From JBJXGE01 sp046154185 (GTDB lineage: Bacteria; Planctomycetota; UBA8108; UBA1146; JAJFFE01), in assembly GCA_046154185.1 (NCBI GenBank), contig JBJXGE010000088.1:1-25584 (forward strand): a stretch of DNA of 25,584 bases, written 5' to 3'. The position numbers were made by a program, and so were the translations under genes. This document shows, piece by piece, positions 7,850 through 16,158 of this stretch. The notes below the pieces were generated by a model that saw only the letters and a list, made by a program, of their open reading frames with translations, did not search any database and was not told the DNA's origin. The first letter of the stretch is position 1; every line of letters starts with the position of its first letter.

Positions 7850-10648
7850 TCATGGGTTCGGCACTTCGACCACCATTTCCGCATTCTCATCGTCGACCGT
7901 CAGTTCAACATTCGAACTTGCGCCATCGATCTGCACGCGATAGCGGCCGCGAGCCACGCCGCCGAGCGTAAATGTCCGGCCGTCGGCGCTCGTTGCGCTC
8001 GCGATCGCGAGATGCCCGGGCGGCACGACGCCTTCGAGGCGCAGCTCGTCGATCGCGACGAGCGTGAGGCGCACGCGCGTGCCGGCGGCAACCGGTGCGC
8101 CCTGGACTTTGATCGTCACGACCGAACGTGGCCAAGCGAGCTCGAGGTCGAATTGCGCGCGGTCGAGATCGAAGCGCCGCAGCATCGCGGTTCCCGTGGT
8201 GGGGTCGCTGATGTGAAGCAGATAGAGTCCCCACGGGAGATCGCTCGCCTTGAATCTGCCATCGGCGTCAAGGCTGCCGAGGCGAGTGTCGGCGAGTTCG
8301 CCCTCGACGACGCGGCCGAGTGCGAAAGCCGCCGTCGTGATTGCTTGACCTTCGCGCCGCACGACGCCGGTCACTGACGCGGGCGCGGAACCAAACTCGA
8401 CGACATGTGTTTCGGCGCCGTGCATCGTGAGCAGGCGGTATTTGCCTTCGGCGTCCGAGGTGGCGACCGCGAGCGTGCCAGACGGCACGCTGAGAAATTC
8501 GAATCCGCCGTCGGCACTGGTCCGCGTGCTCGCGAGCAGTTCGTGACTTCCGCCGAGAACCGCCGGCCGATAGAGCGCGATCCATTCGTAGGCGCCAAGG
8601 GCGCCATCCGCGCCGCGATACCTGCCGGTGATGCGCCCGCCCGCCGGTAGCCGCACTTCGACGCCGACGCGCTGCTCGCCGTTTTCGAGTCGGATCTGCT
8701 GCATCCGCACCGGCACGTGCACTACATGTTCGGGAAGCGGCGCGCGGCGCGACTCACCGCTCGTTGGATCGAGTTCCATCGCGAAACGGATCTCGGCGCT
8801 CAACGTGTACGCACCAGGCGGCATGTCGGAGACGTCGAACTCGCCGCTCTCGTCGGACACACCGCGATAGGCACGAATCAATCCGGGACCATCGTTGATC
8901 ATGCGCAGATCGACGCCGGCGAGCGGCTCCGCAAACTCGTCGACCACGCGCCCGCTGAGCGAGCAGGCATCGGCGGACTCGAGCACGAAATCGAGCGCAT
9001 TGCCATCGGGCTTCACGACCTGGCTGATCGGTACAAAGCCGTCCGCCTGCAGTGCGATAGTGACTTCCGGAGCGTAAGTGTTCGCGAGGTAAAACCCCTC
9101 CGCGTTCGTCGTGCTGCTCACGTGATTCTCGCTAGAACCAAACAGCCCGCGCTTCGTGCTGATCACGTGGATCGCAACTCGCGGCACGGGATCGCCAGCG
9201 GCATTAGTGACGTGGCCGTACACATGCGCGTGCTGTTCGAGCGGAATCGTCAACCGGGTTTCGCCGGGCCTAGCGCGCACGGACGCCGTCGCATCAGCGT
9301 AACCCTGCGCCCAGATTTTGAGCGCGAGCTCCGCTGGCTCGCCGATCACGAGCTCGAATGCGCCATTCGGCTCGGGTCGCATGTCCCAACTCACCGTCCA
9401 ATCCGCGACACCGAGCGGAGTCGTGAACTCGGCGAAGGTAAACGTCCCGCCGCCCTTGAGCGGGGCGCCGTCGATTGGCGCGAGATCGACTCGCACGACG
9501 CACTCCGGCGTGAGCTGAAGCTCGATCGGCGGCGAATCCGCGGCGGCAACCTGTTCTGGACCGAATGGAAAACGCCCGAGTGCGTAGCCACTCGCCCGCG
9601 CGCGCAAGAAATCGCCGGGCTGCGCTTGCGGCGGGAGTGTGAACATGCCGTCGGCATCGCACTCCGATTCCGCCACGATCTCGGTTCGCGGCCCCTCGCG
9701 CGCCGGAACGATGCCCGTGAGGTCGACGCGCGATCCATCGAGTTCGACGGTCAAGTCTTTCGCCGCGACGCCCCGAATCATGCGACGACTCGCACTGCGC
9801 AGCGTGAGCATGCCGACCCGACTCTCGTCCCAGTGGCGCACCCACGCGACCTTCGCGCCCTCGATGGCGGCGTTCGTGACGCCATCGATGACTCGCCCGC
9901 GCACAAGTGCTGAATCGTTCTCCGGCCTCGGACTCGCGTCCGCGGCCTCCGTGTCAGGATTCACACGGAGCGGCTGAGCGACCGGGCTCGAATTCGTAGC
10001 GGTGCTCGCGACGAGTCGTGTCTTGGCGCCAAGACCCTCGATTGCGATGAACTTGTGCTCACTGCCGCCATCGACCTGGAGAACCTCGTGCTGGAGTTCG
10101 ACCCACCCGATGCCGAGCGCTGCCAACGAAAGGACGACAACCAACGACTTGCGCGGCCACGAACGGTTCTGCCGCAGAGTCTGCTCTTGCTGATTTGCTT
10201 GAGACACGTCTCGCTCCTCTTGCTCGAAAATTCGGACGCTGCCGACGCCGCGCTCGATGTGAAAGCGCGCGTCGCCCGGCAACTCGACAACTAGGGGCGC
10301 GTGCACCGCGTGCACTTCGACCGTCCCGAGTTCGAGTCGCAGGCGCGGCGCCGGCGTCGCATGGGCAAAGCGACTGCCAACGCCCAGTTCGAAGTAACCA
10401 TGCTCGGCCACATCGATACGTTGCGCCGCGTGCGCCGTGCGCAGGGCGTCGCCGGCTATTCGGTCTCGGCCGAGGCTCAGCGCGGCGAGACCGACGAGAA
10501 TCAGCGCCGCGGCCGCCGCGCCGGCGCGCCGTTGCCGCCGACCAGCGAGCGCGCGCCGGCCAGCGGCGATGACGCGCGCGTCGAGCGCCGCCGACGGACC
10601 ATCGGGAACTTGGTCGCGCAACCACTGTTCGAGCTCGCGATCAGACAT
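7850..10648 (-). CDS. Anti-sigma/FecR-like region fused to carboxypeptidase-regulatory repeats
   Basis: The frame has 932 residues. Start ATG 10648 overlaps the sigma factor stop (ATGTCTGA) and has AAGGAG eight bases upstream. Residues 1-40 (MSDRELEQWLRDQVPDG) resemble a short anti-sigma cytoplasmic domain. A membrane segment lies at 43-59 (AAAAALILVGLAALSL), and residues 70-142 form a FecR-like beta-rich stretch (GYFELGVGSRF, LRLELGTVEVHAVHAPLVVELPG split by short loops). A second membrane segment lies at 168-183 (SLVVVLSLAALGIGWV). The remaining 740 residues are repeated carboxypeptidase-regulatory/transthyretin-like modules (VRGRVIDGVTNAAIEGAKV, VYGHVTNAAGDPVPRVAI, LSGRVVDEFAEPLAGVDL, GRYRGADGALGAYE). 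These modules are normally extracytoplasmic, which conflicts with two membrane crossings. GTG 10207 inside the frame has its own GAGGAG, so two products are possible. Confidence 0.8.
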   Translation of the reverse strand: MSDRELEQWLRDQVPDGPSAALDARVIAAGRRALAGRRQRRAGAAAAALILVGLAALSLGRDRIAGDALRTAHAAQRIDVAEHGYFELGVGSRFAHATPAPRLRLELGTVEVHAVHAPLVVELPGDARFHIERGVGSVRIFEQEERDVSQANQQEQTLRQNRSWPRKSLVVVLSLAALGIGWVELQHEVLQVDGGSEHKFIAIEGLGAKTRLVASTATNSSPVAQPLRVNPDTEAADASPRPENDSALVRGRVIDGVTNAAIEGAKVAWVRHWDESRVGMLTLRSASRRMIRGVAAKDLTVELDGSRVDLTGIVPAREGPRTEIVAESECDADGMFTLPPQAQPGDFLRARASGYALGRFPFGPEQVAAADSPPIELQLTPECVVRVDLAPIDGAPLKGGGTFTFAEFTTPLGVADWTVSWDMRPEPNGAFELVIGEPAELALKIWAQGYADATASVRARPGETRLTIPLEQHAHVYGHVTNAAGDPVPRVAIHVISTKRGLFGSSENHVSSTTNAEGFYLANTYAPEVTIALQADGFVPISQVVKPDGNALDFVLESADACSLSGRVVDEFAEPLAGVDLRMINDGPGLIRAYRGVSDESGEFDVSDMPPGAYTLSAEIRFAMELDPTSGESRRAPLPEHVVHVPVRMQQIRLENGEQRVGVEVRLPAGGRITGRYRGADGALGAYEWIALYRPAVLGGSHELLASTRTSADGGFEFLSVPSGTLAVATSDAEGKYRLLTMHGAETHVVEFGSAPASVTGVVRREGQAITTAAFALGRVVEGELADTRLGSLDADGRFKASDLPWGLYLLHISDPTTGTAMLRRFDLDRAQFDLELAWPRSVVTIKVQGAPVAAGTRVRLTLVAIDELRLEGVVPPGHLAIASATSADGRTFTLGGVARGRYRVQIDGASSNVELTVDDENAEMVVEVPNP

Positions 10649-11222
10649 CCCGCACGCTCCTTCCAAGCAGATGTCGCAGCTTGTCGAGCGCGAGCCGAAA
10701 TCGCGTGCGCACCGTCGCCGCCGGCACCGCGTGCTCGATCGCGATGTCGTCGTAGCTGAGCTCGCCGTAGATGCGAAGCCGCACGGTTTCGGCTTGCTCC
10801 TCTGGAAGTTGCTGCAGCGCGAGCGCGATTTGCTTGAGACCCTCGACTTCCTCCGAATGCTGCCAGGGCGCGGAGCCAGCGGCGCGCACCTCGGCCGCAG
10901 TGAGCGACTCGTTCTTGTTGGCCGCGCGCCGTCTCGAATCGATGTGGCGATTCCGAATGGATCGCAGCAAGTAAGGCAGCACTCGATCGGCGGAGCGAAT
11001 TTCCTGCACGTTGCGCAAGAAGCCGAGGAACGCGTCCTGGAACAGGTCGTCCGCATCGGACCGCTGCCTCGTCAGTGTGCAGGCATAGCGGTACACGGCG
11101 ATTCGATGACGCGTGTACAGAGCCTCGAAGGCGCTCGCGTCTCCGCGCCGAACCGCGCGCAGTTCTTCGGACTCGTCCACAAGGATCCCAATCCGTTGGG
11201 TGGTGCCACCGCGAGAATACAC
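10641..11222 (-). CDS. ECF-type RNA polymerase sigma factor
   Basis: This 193-residue sigma-70 family protein of the extracytoplasmic function group has only regions 2 and 4. Region 2 runs from ELRAVRRGDASAFEALYTRH through DADDLFQDAFLGFLRNV, the polymerase-binding and -10 recognition segment. A short linker follows. Region 4 is LALQQLPEEQAETVRLRIYGELSYDDIA and then the recognition helix VPAATVRTRFRLALDKLRHLL. The annotated start is GTG 11222, which lacks a clear ribosome binding site. GTG 11180 (VDESEELR) is equally possible and closer to the usual family length. The stop overlaps the next start (ATGTCTGA), so the pair is translationally coupled, as expected for a sigma factor and its regulator. 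The signal it answers is unknown. Confidence 0.9.
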   Translation of the reverse strand: MYSRGGTTQRIGILVDESEELRAVRRGDASAFEALYTRHRIAVYRYACTLTRQRSDADDLFQDAFLGFLRNVQEIRSADRVLPYLLRSIRNRHIDSRRRAANKNESLTAAEVRAAGSAPWQHSEEVEGLKQIALALQQLPEEQAETVRLRIYGELSYDDIAIEHAVPAATVRTRFRLALDKLRHLLGRSVRDV

Positions 11223-11301
11223 GCACGAACCGACCCGACTGGCCTAGGGAGTTTCCATTTTTCCTAACTGTCGGACCGGAACCGCGCAGCGAGCGGGCGC
11301 C

Positions 11302-11946
11302 TCAACCTTGCGGTCGCGTCGCGCGCCAAAGCGGCACGGCGAGCGCGGCGCCGAGGACAGGCGCGCAGAGATAGATCCACAGATCTCGCACATCTCCCGC
11401 GACGACAGCTGGCGCGAGCGAACGAAACGGATTCATGCTCGCGCCGCTGATGGGGCCAGCAAACAGCGCCTCGAAGGCGACAACGCCGCCGACCGCGACG
11501 CCCGCCAAGACGCCCACTTCTTTAGCGCCGGTCGATACATTCAAAACCACCGTCATCAATATCGCCGTGAGCACAACCTCGAGCGCGAAGGACTGCCAAG
11601 GCGATGCTGCGGGAAACGTAGCGCCGAGAGCGGCGCGATCGCCGAACATCAACCACAACACGAAGCTCGCAGCGAGCGCGCCGACCAGTTGCGCCGACAA
11701 ATAGGGCAACACCGACCGGCCGGGGAATCGCCGTGCCAACCAAAAGCCCAACGTGACCGCCGGATTGAAATGCGCGCCGGAAACTTCCCCGAACGCGTAG
11801 ATCATCGCCATGACGACGAGCCCGAACGTCAACGACACGCCGACATGGGTGACGGTCCCGCCGCTCACGTCATTGATGACGATCGCGCCGGTGCCGGCGA
11901 AGACGAGCGCGAAAGTGCCGAGCGCCTCGGCGAGATAGCGGCTCAT
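11302..11946 (-). CDS. Aquaporin / MIP-family channel
   Basis: This 214-residue inner-membrane protein has six predicted membrane helices. The first constriction motif is intact (SGAHFNPAVTLGF, NPA at 61-63). The second is SGASMNPFRSLAPA (NPF at 172-174), with the filter Arg175 kept but Ala replaced by Phe. Phe41 in SLTFGLV matches the filter Phe of AqpZ. The position of the AqpZ filter His appears to be Ala160 in my hand alignment, which would give a wider or less polar pore. It conducts water and possibly small neutral solutes such as glycerol. It lies 55 bases downstream of the aldehyde dehydrogenase gene and 79 bases upstream of the ECF sigma gene, all on one strand. The Shine-Dalgarno is weak. 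The family is certain; solute specificity is not. Confidence 0.92.
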   Translation of the reverse strand: MSRYLAEALGTFALVFAGTGAIVINDVSGGTVTHVGVSLTFGLVVMAMIYAFGEVSGAHFNPAVTLGFWLARRFPGRSVLPYLSAQLVGALAASFVLWLMFGDRAALGATFPAASPWQSFALEVVLTAILMTVVLNVSTGAKEVGVLAGVAVGGVVAFEALFAGPISGASMNPFRSLAPAVVAGDVRDLWIYLCAPVLGAALAVPLWRATRPQG

Positions 11947-12001
11947 GGGGCGTGAATCGATCCTAGGAAATGCACGACTTCAGGGCAGAATCTGTGACCG
12001 T

Positions 12002-13429
12002 TCACTTCGTCCGCAGCACCATCAACCGCAACTCCGTCATGTCCTCGATCGCGAAGCGCACGCCTTCGCGGCCGAGGCCGCTGTCTTTGACGCCGCCGTA
12101 GGGCATGTTATCGACGCGCCACGACGGGACATCGCCGATGATCACGCCGCCGACGTCCAGGCGATCCCACGCGCGATGCGCTTTGTAGATGTCGCGCGTA
12201 AAGATCCCGCACTGGAGTCCAAAGTCGCTGTCGTTGACTTCGGCGAGCGCCGCGTCGAAGTCGCGAAAGCTCGACAGCACGGCGACCGGACCGAACGCTT
12301 CGGCGCAGCGCAGTTCGGCATCGTGCGCGACATTTTCGAGCAACGTCGCTTCGAGCATCGCGCCGTTGCGTTTGCCACCGCACAAGAGCCGCCCGCCGCC
12401 CGCAACCGCACTTTGAATCCAACCATCGAGCCGCTCGGCTTCAGCGACTGAGATCATCGGACCGATGAACGTGTCCTCGTCACGCGGATTTCCCATCTTG
12501 AGCGCGCGCGTCGCGGCGACGAGTCGCTCGCGGAACTGCGCATAGACTTCTTCATGCGCGATGATGCGCTGCACGCCGATGCAACTCTGTCCCGATTGAT
12601 AGAACGCGCCGAACACGACGCGCTCGACGACGTCTTGGAGGTCGCTGTCGCGGTCGATGATGACGGCAGCGTTGCCGCCGAGTTCGAGCACTACTTTCTT
12701 CTTGCCGGCCTTTGCCTTCAGCTCCCAACCGACGCCCGGCGAACCCGTGAAACTGAGGAGCTTCACGCGCTCGTCGGTCGTGAACAACTCCGCCCCATCA
12801 CGCCGGCACGGCAAAATCGAAAACGCACCGCGCGGGAGTTTCGTTTCGGCGAGGATCTCGCCGATCAACAGCGCGCCGACCGGCGTGAGACTCGCCGGCT
12901 TGAGCACAAACGGACACCCAGCGGCGATCGCCGGCGCGACTTTGTGCGCCGCCAAGTTCAACGGGAAATTAAACGGCGAGATGAACGAACACACGCCGAT
13001 CGGGACGCGCTTCCACATCCCGGTGTATTGCGCCGCGCGCGCGCTGATGTCGAGCGGCAACACTTCTCCGCCGATGCGCACGGACTCTTCCGCCGCCACT
13101 CGAAAGGTGTCGATGAGGCGCGCGACTTCGCCCCGCGCGTCCTTGATCGGCTTGCCCGCTTCGATGCAGAGTGCGAGCGCCAGTTCGTCGGCGCGTTCGC
13201 GGAATCGGCGCACGCAGTGATCAAGCACCGCTTGACGCTCATAGGCTTTGAGCGCGCGCATCGGCTCGAGCGCCGCGACCGCCTGGGCGATCGCTTCGTC
13301 GATGACGGGTGCGGAGGCGAGCGCAACGCGCGTCGCAACCGCGCCCGTGAATTTGTCGCGAACTTCGAGTTCGGTGTTTGCCGCGCGCGGCTCATTCGCG
13401 ACGTAGTACGGGTAAGTCGGACGAAGCAC
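12002..13429 (-). CDS. NAD(P)-dependent aldehyde dehydrogenase
   Basis: This 475-residue cytosolic enzyme oxidises an aldehyde to the acid. Start GTG 13429 is chosen from GGAG seven bases upstream; the open frame extends further upstream but the extra residues are not family-like. Conserved parts are PFNFPLNLAAHKVAPAIAAG (Asn153), VLKPAS (Lys177), SFTGSPGVGWELKAKAGKKK, the general base in VLELGGNAAVIID (Glu249), and the nucleophile in YQSGQSCIGVQR (Cys283). The C-terminal GDVPSWRVDNMPYGGVKDSGLGREG is typical of the lactaldehyde/phosphonoacetaldehyde-like and family-21-like dehydrogenases. The substrate is not determined. It is the first gene of a same-strand run that continues with the aquaporin, which may reflect a link to small-polyol metabolism, but that is speculation. 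Confidence 0.9.
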   Translation of the reverse strand: MLRPTYPYYVANEPRAANTELEVRDKFTGAVATRVALASAPVIDEAIAQAVAALEPMRALKAYERQAVLDHCVRRFRERADELALALCIEAGKPIKDARGEVARLIDTFRVAAEESVRIGGEVLPLDISARAAQYTGMWKRVPIGVCSFISPFNFPLNLAAHKVAPAIAAGCPFVLKPASLTPVGALLIGEILAETKLPRGAFSILPCRRDGAELFTTDERVKLLSFTGSPGVGWELKAKAGKKKVVLELGGNAAVIIDRDSDLQDVVERVVFGAFYQSGQSCIGVQRIIAHEEVYAQFRERLVAATRALKMGNPRDEDTFIGPMISVAEAERLDGWIQSAVAGGGRLLCGGKRNGAMLEATLLENVAHDAELRCAEAFGPVAVLSSFRDFDAALAEVNDSDFGLQCGIFTRDIYKAHRAWDRLDVGGVIIGDVPSWRVDNMPYGGVKDSGLGREGVRFAIEDMTELRLMVLRTK

Positions 13430-13635
13430 GAGATTCTCCAACGGAGCCTGCAAGCGGCGGTTTCGAGAACGCGACAAAACTAGCGATCTCGGCGCGCGCT
13501 GAATAGAGGAAAGCCCGCGCGAATCCGCGCCGCGCTCGACTTGCAACCCGCGTCGGCATCGTGCTCGAATGTCGCGCCGACGTCGAATTCGAATTCAGCC
13601 GCGTTCCTCATCATCCATCGCATTCCGAGAAAGCG

Positions 13636-14118
13636 GTGCCCGTGCGAAACTGCCTGATGCTTCTTCTCGTGCTCGGCTCGATCACGAGCTGCCAACAAAC
13701 CGCCGTGCTGAGACAAGGTGGCCAGGTTTATCAGGCTTTCACGGGGACTGCGGCTCATAGCGCCCGGCCGCTGATGGAAGACCTCAAGGACGAGTTTTGC
13801 CATTGGCTCGAAAAGCGCAAGTTTCGCGCGGTTGAAGTGTCGCAGCTTCCGGCGCACCTTGGGCCCCCGGTCGAAGCGCGTGTTCCGACCGAAAGCGAGA
13901 GTTTCTTCCTCGGCACCGCGAATGAGTCAGAACCGTTCTTGATCATGGTGCGACTCCAGGATGATCAAGAACTCACGCTCGACGCGCGCGTGCAGTGGTA
14001 CGTACGATCAACTCCGGAGGGTGTCCAGCGACAGAAAAGCAAAGTCGAGGATTTCGTCGGCGATCTCGGTATGTGGTGGGCGATTTGCAGCCGCCGTCTC
14101 GAAGCGACGAAAAAGTAA
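13636..14118 (+). CDS. Small lipoprotein of unknown function
   Basis: This 160-residue protein has a lipoprotein signal: short basic start, core LMLLLVLGS and lipobox ITSC, so the mature protein begins with lipidated Cys. GTG 13636 lies five bases after GAGA and is preferred; GTG 13642 and GTG 13561 are in frame. The mature part has a region predicted to be helical (LMEDLKDEFCHWLEKRKFRAVEV), then PHLGPP-like turns, a strand-rich middle (SESFFLGTANESEPFLIMVRL, interrupted by loops) and the end FVGDLGMWWAICSRRLE. I do not recognise a family. It converges on the LolA-like gene with only seven bases between stops and diverges from the aldehyde dehydrogenase. It is probably anchored in a membrane facing the periplasm. 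Confidence 0.7.
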   Translation: MPVRNCLMLLLVLGSITSCQQTAVLRQGGQVYQAFTGTAAHSARPLMEDLKDEFCHWLEKRKFRAVEVSQLPAHLGPPVEARVPTESESFFLGTANESEPFLIMVRLQDDQELTLDARVQWYVRSTPEGVQRQKSKVEDFVGDLGMWWAICSRRLEATKK

Positions 14119-14125
14119 CGGCTGA

Positions 14126-14953
14126 TTAGTCCTTGCCGGCCGGACGCTCCACCGGTTTGTCGGCCGGCTCCGGCGGTTTGGCTTCCGGCGTTTCGCGCGG
14201 GAGCTTTTCGACGTCGGCGGGTAACGTCAAATCGGCATCGCTCTTCATGACATTGTGCGAGTATTTTTCCACGATCACATCGAGCTTCTCTTTGCCGCGC
14301 ACGATCTGCCAACGATGCGCGAGCTGCACGCCGTCCACCGCGCGATAGTCGCTGAAGTCGATCGTGAGTTCGGCGTCGCCGGCCGGCGAAGTCACCTTGA
14401 GGATGATGCGAGCCACGAGAAAGTCGGGACCGACAAACCAAAACTCCGGATCCCCTTCCTTCGGAACCAACTTCAACTTGGTGCAACGCCGCTCGCCGAG
14501 ATAGGCGATCGCTTCCACTTTGCGTTCGACGAAGTGGCGCTCGAGCGCGAGCACCGGATGCAACTCCGCTAGTCGCGCCGCCTGCGCTTTTTCCGCGCCG
14601 CGTTTGAGCCGCGCGCCCTGCACCGGGTCTCGTTGCCAGGCGAGTTCGCCGTTCCGCCCCTCTTCCAGTCGGGTCGCGCCGTCGAACTCGAGCACTTCGA
14701 GATAGTTGCCCACGTTGTCGGTCACGCTCGAAATCGTCGCGCGCGGCTTCTCCCCGATGATGACTTTCCCGACCAAGGTTCGATTCTTGATTTTCTCGTG
14801 GGCTTCGCGTCCGCCCTGCGCATCGATCACACCGGCGATGACGGCCGCGAACTCCGGCAACCCTTCCGCCGCGGGCGGATCTTGCGCCACAACCGAGGTG
14901 GCCGCGAACACAGCCATCAAGAGCCAGGGGCAATGACGACCAACAACATCCAC
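14126..14953 (-). CDS. LolA-like exported protein (outer-membrane lipoprotein-sorting fold)
   Basis: The protein has 275 residues, with a signal peptide whose core is WLLMAVFAATSVVA followed by QDPP. The body reads IDAQGGREAHEKIKNRTLVGKV, then ATISSVTDNVGNYLEVLEFDG, RLEEGRNGELAWQRDPVQGA, KLKLVPKEGDPEFWFVGPD, LTIDFSDYRAVDGVQLAHRW and VIVEKYSHNV. This is the half-barrel pattern of LolA/LolB-like periplasmic proteins, of which many planctomycete and acidobacterial versions exist without proven lipoprotein-carrier function. The tail is rich in Pro, Lys and Glu. GTG 14953 is preferred because GAGG lies six bases upstream; ATG 14965 is in frame. It lies 190 bases downstream of the molybdenum hydroxylase operon and may or may not share its transcript. 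Confidence 0.68.
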   Translation of the reverse strand: MDVVGRHCPWLLMAVFAATSVVAQDPPAAEGLPEFAAVIAGVIDAQGGREAHEKIKNRTLVGKVIIGEKPRATISSVTDNVGNYLEVLEFDGATRLEEGRNGELAWQRDPVQGARLKRGAEKAQAARLAELHPVLALERHFVERKVEAIAYLGERRCTKLKLVPKEGDPEFWFVGPDFLVARIILKVTSPAGDAELTIDFSDYRAVDGVQLAHRWQIVRGKEKLDVIVEKYSHNVMKSDADLTLPADVEKLPRETPEAKPPEPADKPVERPAGKD

Positions 14954-15141
14954 CTCACACCTCATCTCAGTACGCCGCTCGAGCGCTCGCTCCAGAACTG
15001 TCCGCGAATCAGCCACCGTTCGTTCGCGGAACGACGCTTCCGACGCCGCTCGAGTGCGTCGTCGCGTCGACGCGAAGAACCATGCAAAGATGAAGCCGTC
15101 AGCGGAAATTCGTCGGGCTCTTTCGCGAGCACGACGCGCGC

Positions 15142-16158
15142 TCACGCGTGTTGCGGCGGCAAGCGCTCCATCGGTAACCCGGCGATCTCGCGGAGCGCGG
15201 CTTCCATGTAGAGTTCGATCATGCGGCTTCGCCACTGTGGGACGAAATCCGTGTTATTGAGCGGCGACCCGGACTTCCGCGCGAGCCGCGCGGCCTCGGC
15301 AATATGTTCGGCGTTCAGCGGTTTGCCGACGAGCGCAGCCTCGGCCTCGCTCGCTCGCACCGGGCACGAGGCGACTGCCCCCATGAATATTCGCGCGGCC
15401 GTCACGACGCCGTGCGCGTCGCGCTCGACCGCCGGCGCCACCGTCAACACGGCATAGTCGATCGACCCGCGGCGCCGCAGTTTCCAAAATGCGCTCGACC
15501 ATCGCTCGGCCGGCGGCACGATCACTTCGACGAGAATCTCGCGCTCGTCTTTGCGCAAGTAGCTCATGCCGTCGTCGTGATAGAGTTCGGTGAGATCGAT
15601 GACACGCTCGCCTGCGCTCGATACGAGCCGCACGCGCGCCCGCAGCGCGCACAGGGCGGGCGCCGAGTCGCTCGCCGAGATCGCCCAACAGCGCGGCGAG
15701 CCTGGCGCGACCCAACACACGGTGCCTTCCGCTTTCATGCAGTAGTCAATCGAGCGCCGCCACTCTTCGTTCTGGTTGTAATACGTGCAGCGCGTGTCGA
15801 GGCAAAGATTGCCGCCGATGGTTCCCATGTTGCGCAACACCGGCGAAGAAATACTCGTCAGCGCGCGCGCGAGTGCGGGCCAACTCGCTCGCACGAGCGA
15901 GTGGCTCGCAAGATCGCTCAGCGTCGTCATTGCGCCCACGCGCAATTCGCGCCCCGCCATGCCGTGCACGCCCGACAATTCGCGCACGCCTGCCAGCGAC
16001 ACGACCGTCCTCGCCTGCTGATGCCGACGCTTCATGTTCGGCCACAAATCGGTGCCGCCGGCAACGACGCGCGCCGGCGCGCCGGCCGCCGCCAGCGTGC
16101 GCACGGCCTCACTCAACGTGGCGGGTTGCTCGAGTTCGAACGTCGGCAGTCGCAGCAT
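15142..16158 (-). CDS. Molybdenum hydroxylase FAD subunit with extra [4Fe-4S] loop (HcrB-like)
   Basis: This 338-residue medium subunit transfers electrons between the iron-sulfur and flavin centres. The FAD-binding features are RVVAGGTDLWPNMKRR (30-45) and SSPVLRNMGTIGGNLCLDTR (104-123). The next stretch is decisive: Cys124, Cys140, Cys148 and Cys157 lie in a loop (RCTYYNQ, DYCMKAEG, TVCWVAPG, PRCWAIS) with spacings of 16, 8 and 9 residues. From memory this matches the four ligands of the additional [4Fe-4S] cluster in the beta subunit of 4-hydroxybenzoyl-CoA reductase, which ordinary xanthine or CO dehydrogenase medium subunits lack. ATG 16158 overlaps the large subunit stop (TGATG), and a purine-rich GAAGGGGCGAAG precedes it. 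It is the last gene of the three-gene operon. Confidence 0.88.
   Translation of the reverse strand: MLRLPTFELEQPATLSEAVRTLAAAGAPARVVAGGTDLWPNMKRRHQQARTVVSLAGVRELSGVHGMAGRELRVGAMTTLSDLASHSLVRASWPALARALTSISSPVLRNMGTIGGNLCLDTRCTYYNQNEEWRRSIDYCMKAEGTVCWVAPGSPRCWAISASDSAPALCALRARVRLVSSAGERVIDLTELYHDDGMSYLRKDEREILVEVIVPPAERWSSAFWKLRRRGSIDYAVLTVAPAVERDAHGVVTAARIFMGAVASCPVRASEAEAALVGKPLNAEHIAEAARLARKSGSPLNNTDFVPQWRSRMIELYMEAALREIAGLPMERLPPQHA

Noticed and set aside
10649..11056. Upstream extension of the 7850-10648 frame through the sigma factor gene
   Set aside because: The residues are Arg/Ser/Cys-rich and overlap the well-supported ECF sigma frame. ATG 10648 with AAGGAG and the ATGTCTGA overlap is a much better start.
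11228..11256. ECF-type autoregulatory promoter (GGAAAC and a TCGGTT element) before the sigma gene
   Set aside because: The -35-like GGAAAC is acceptable, but the -10 part is not a recognised ECF element and no second copy was found before another gene.
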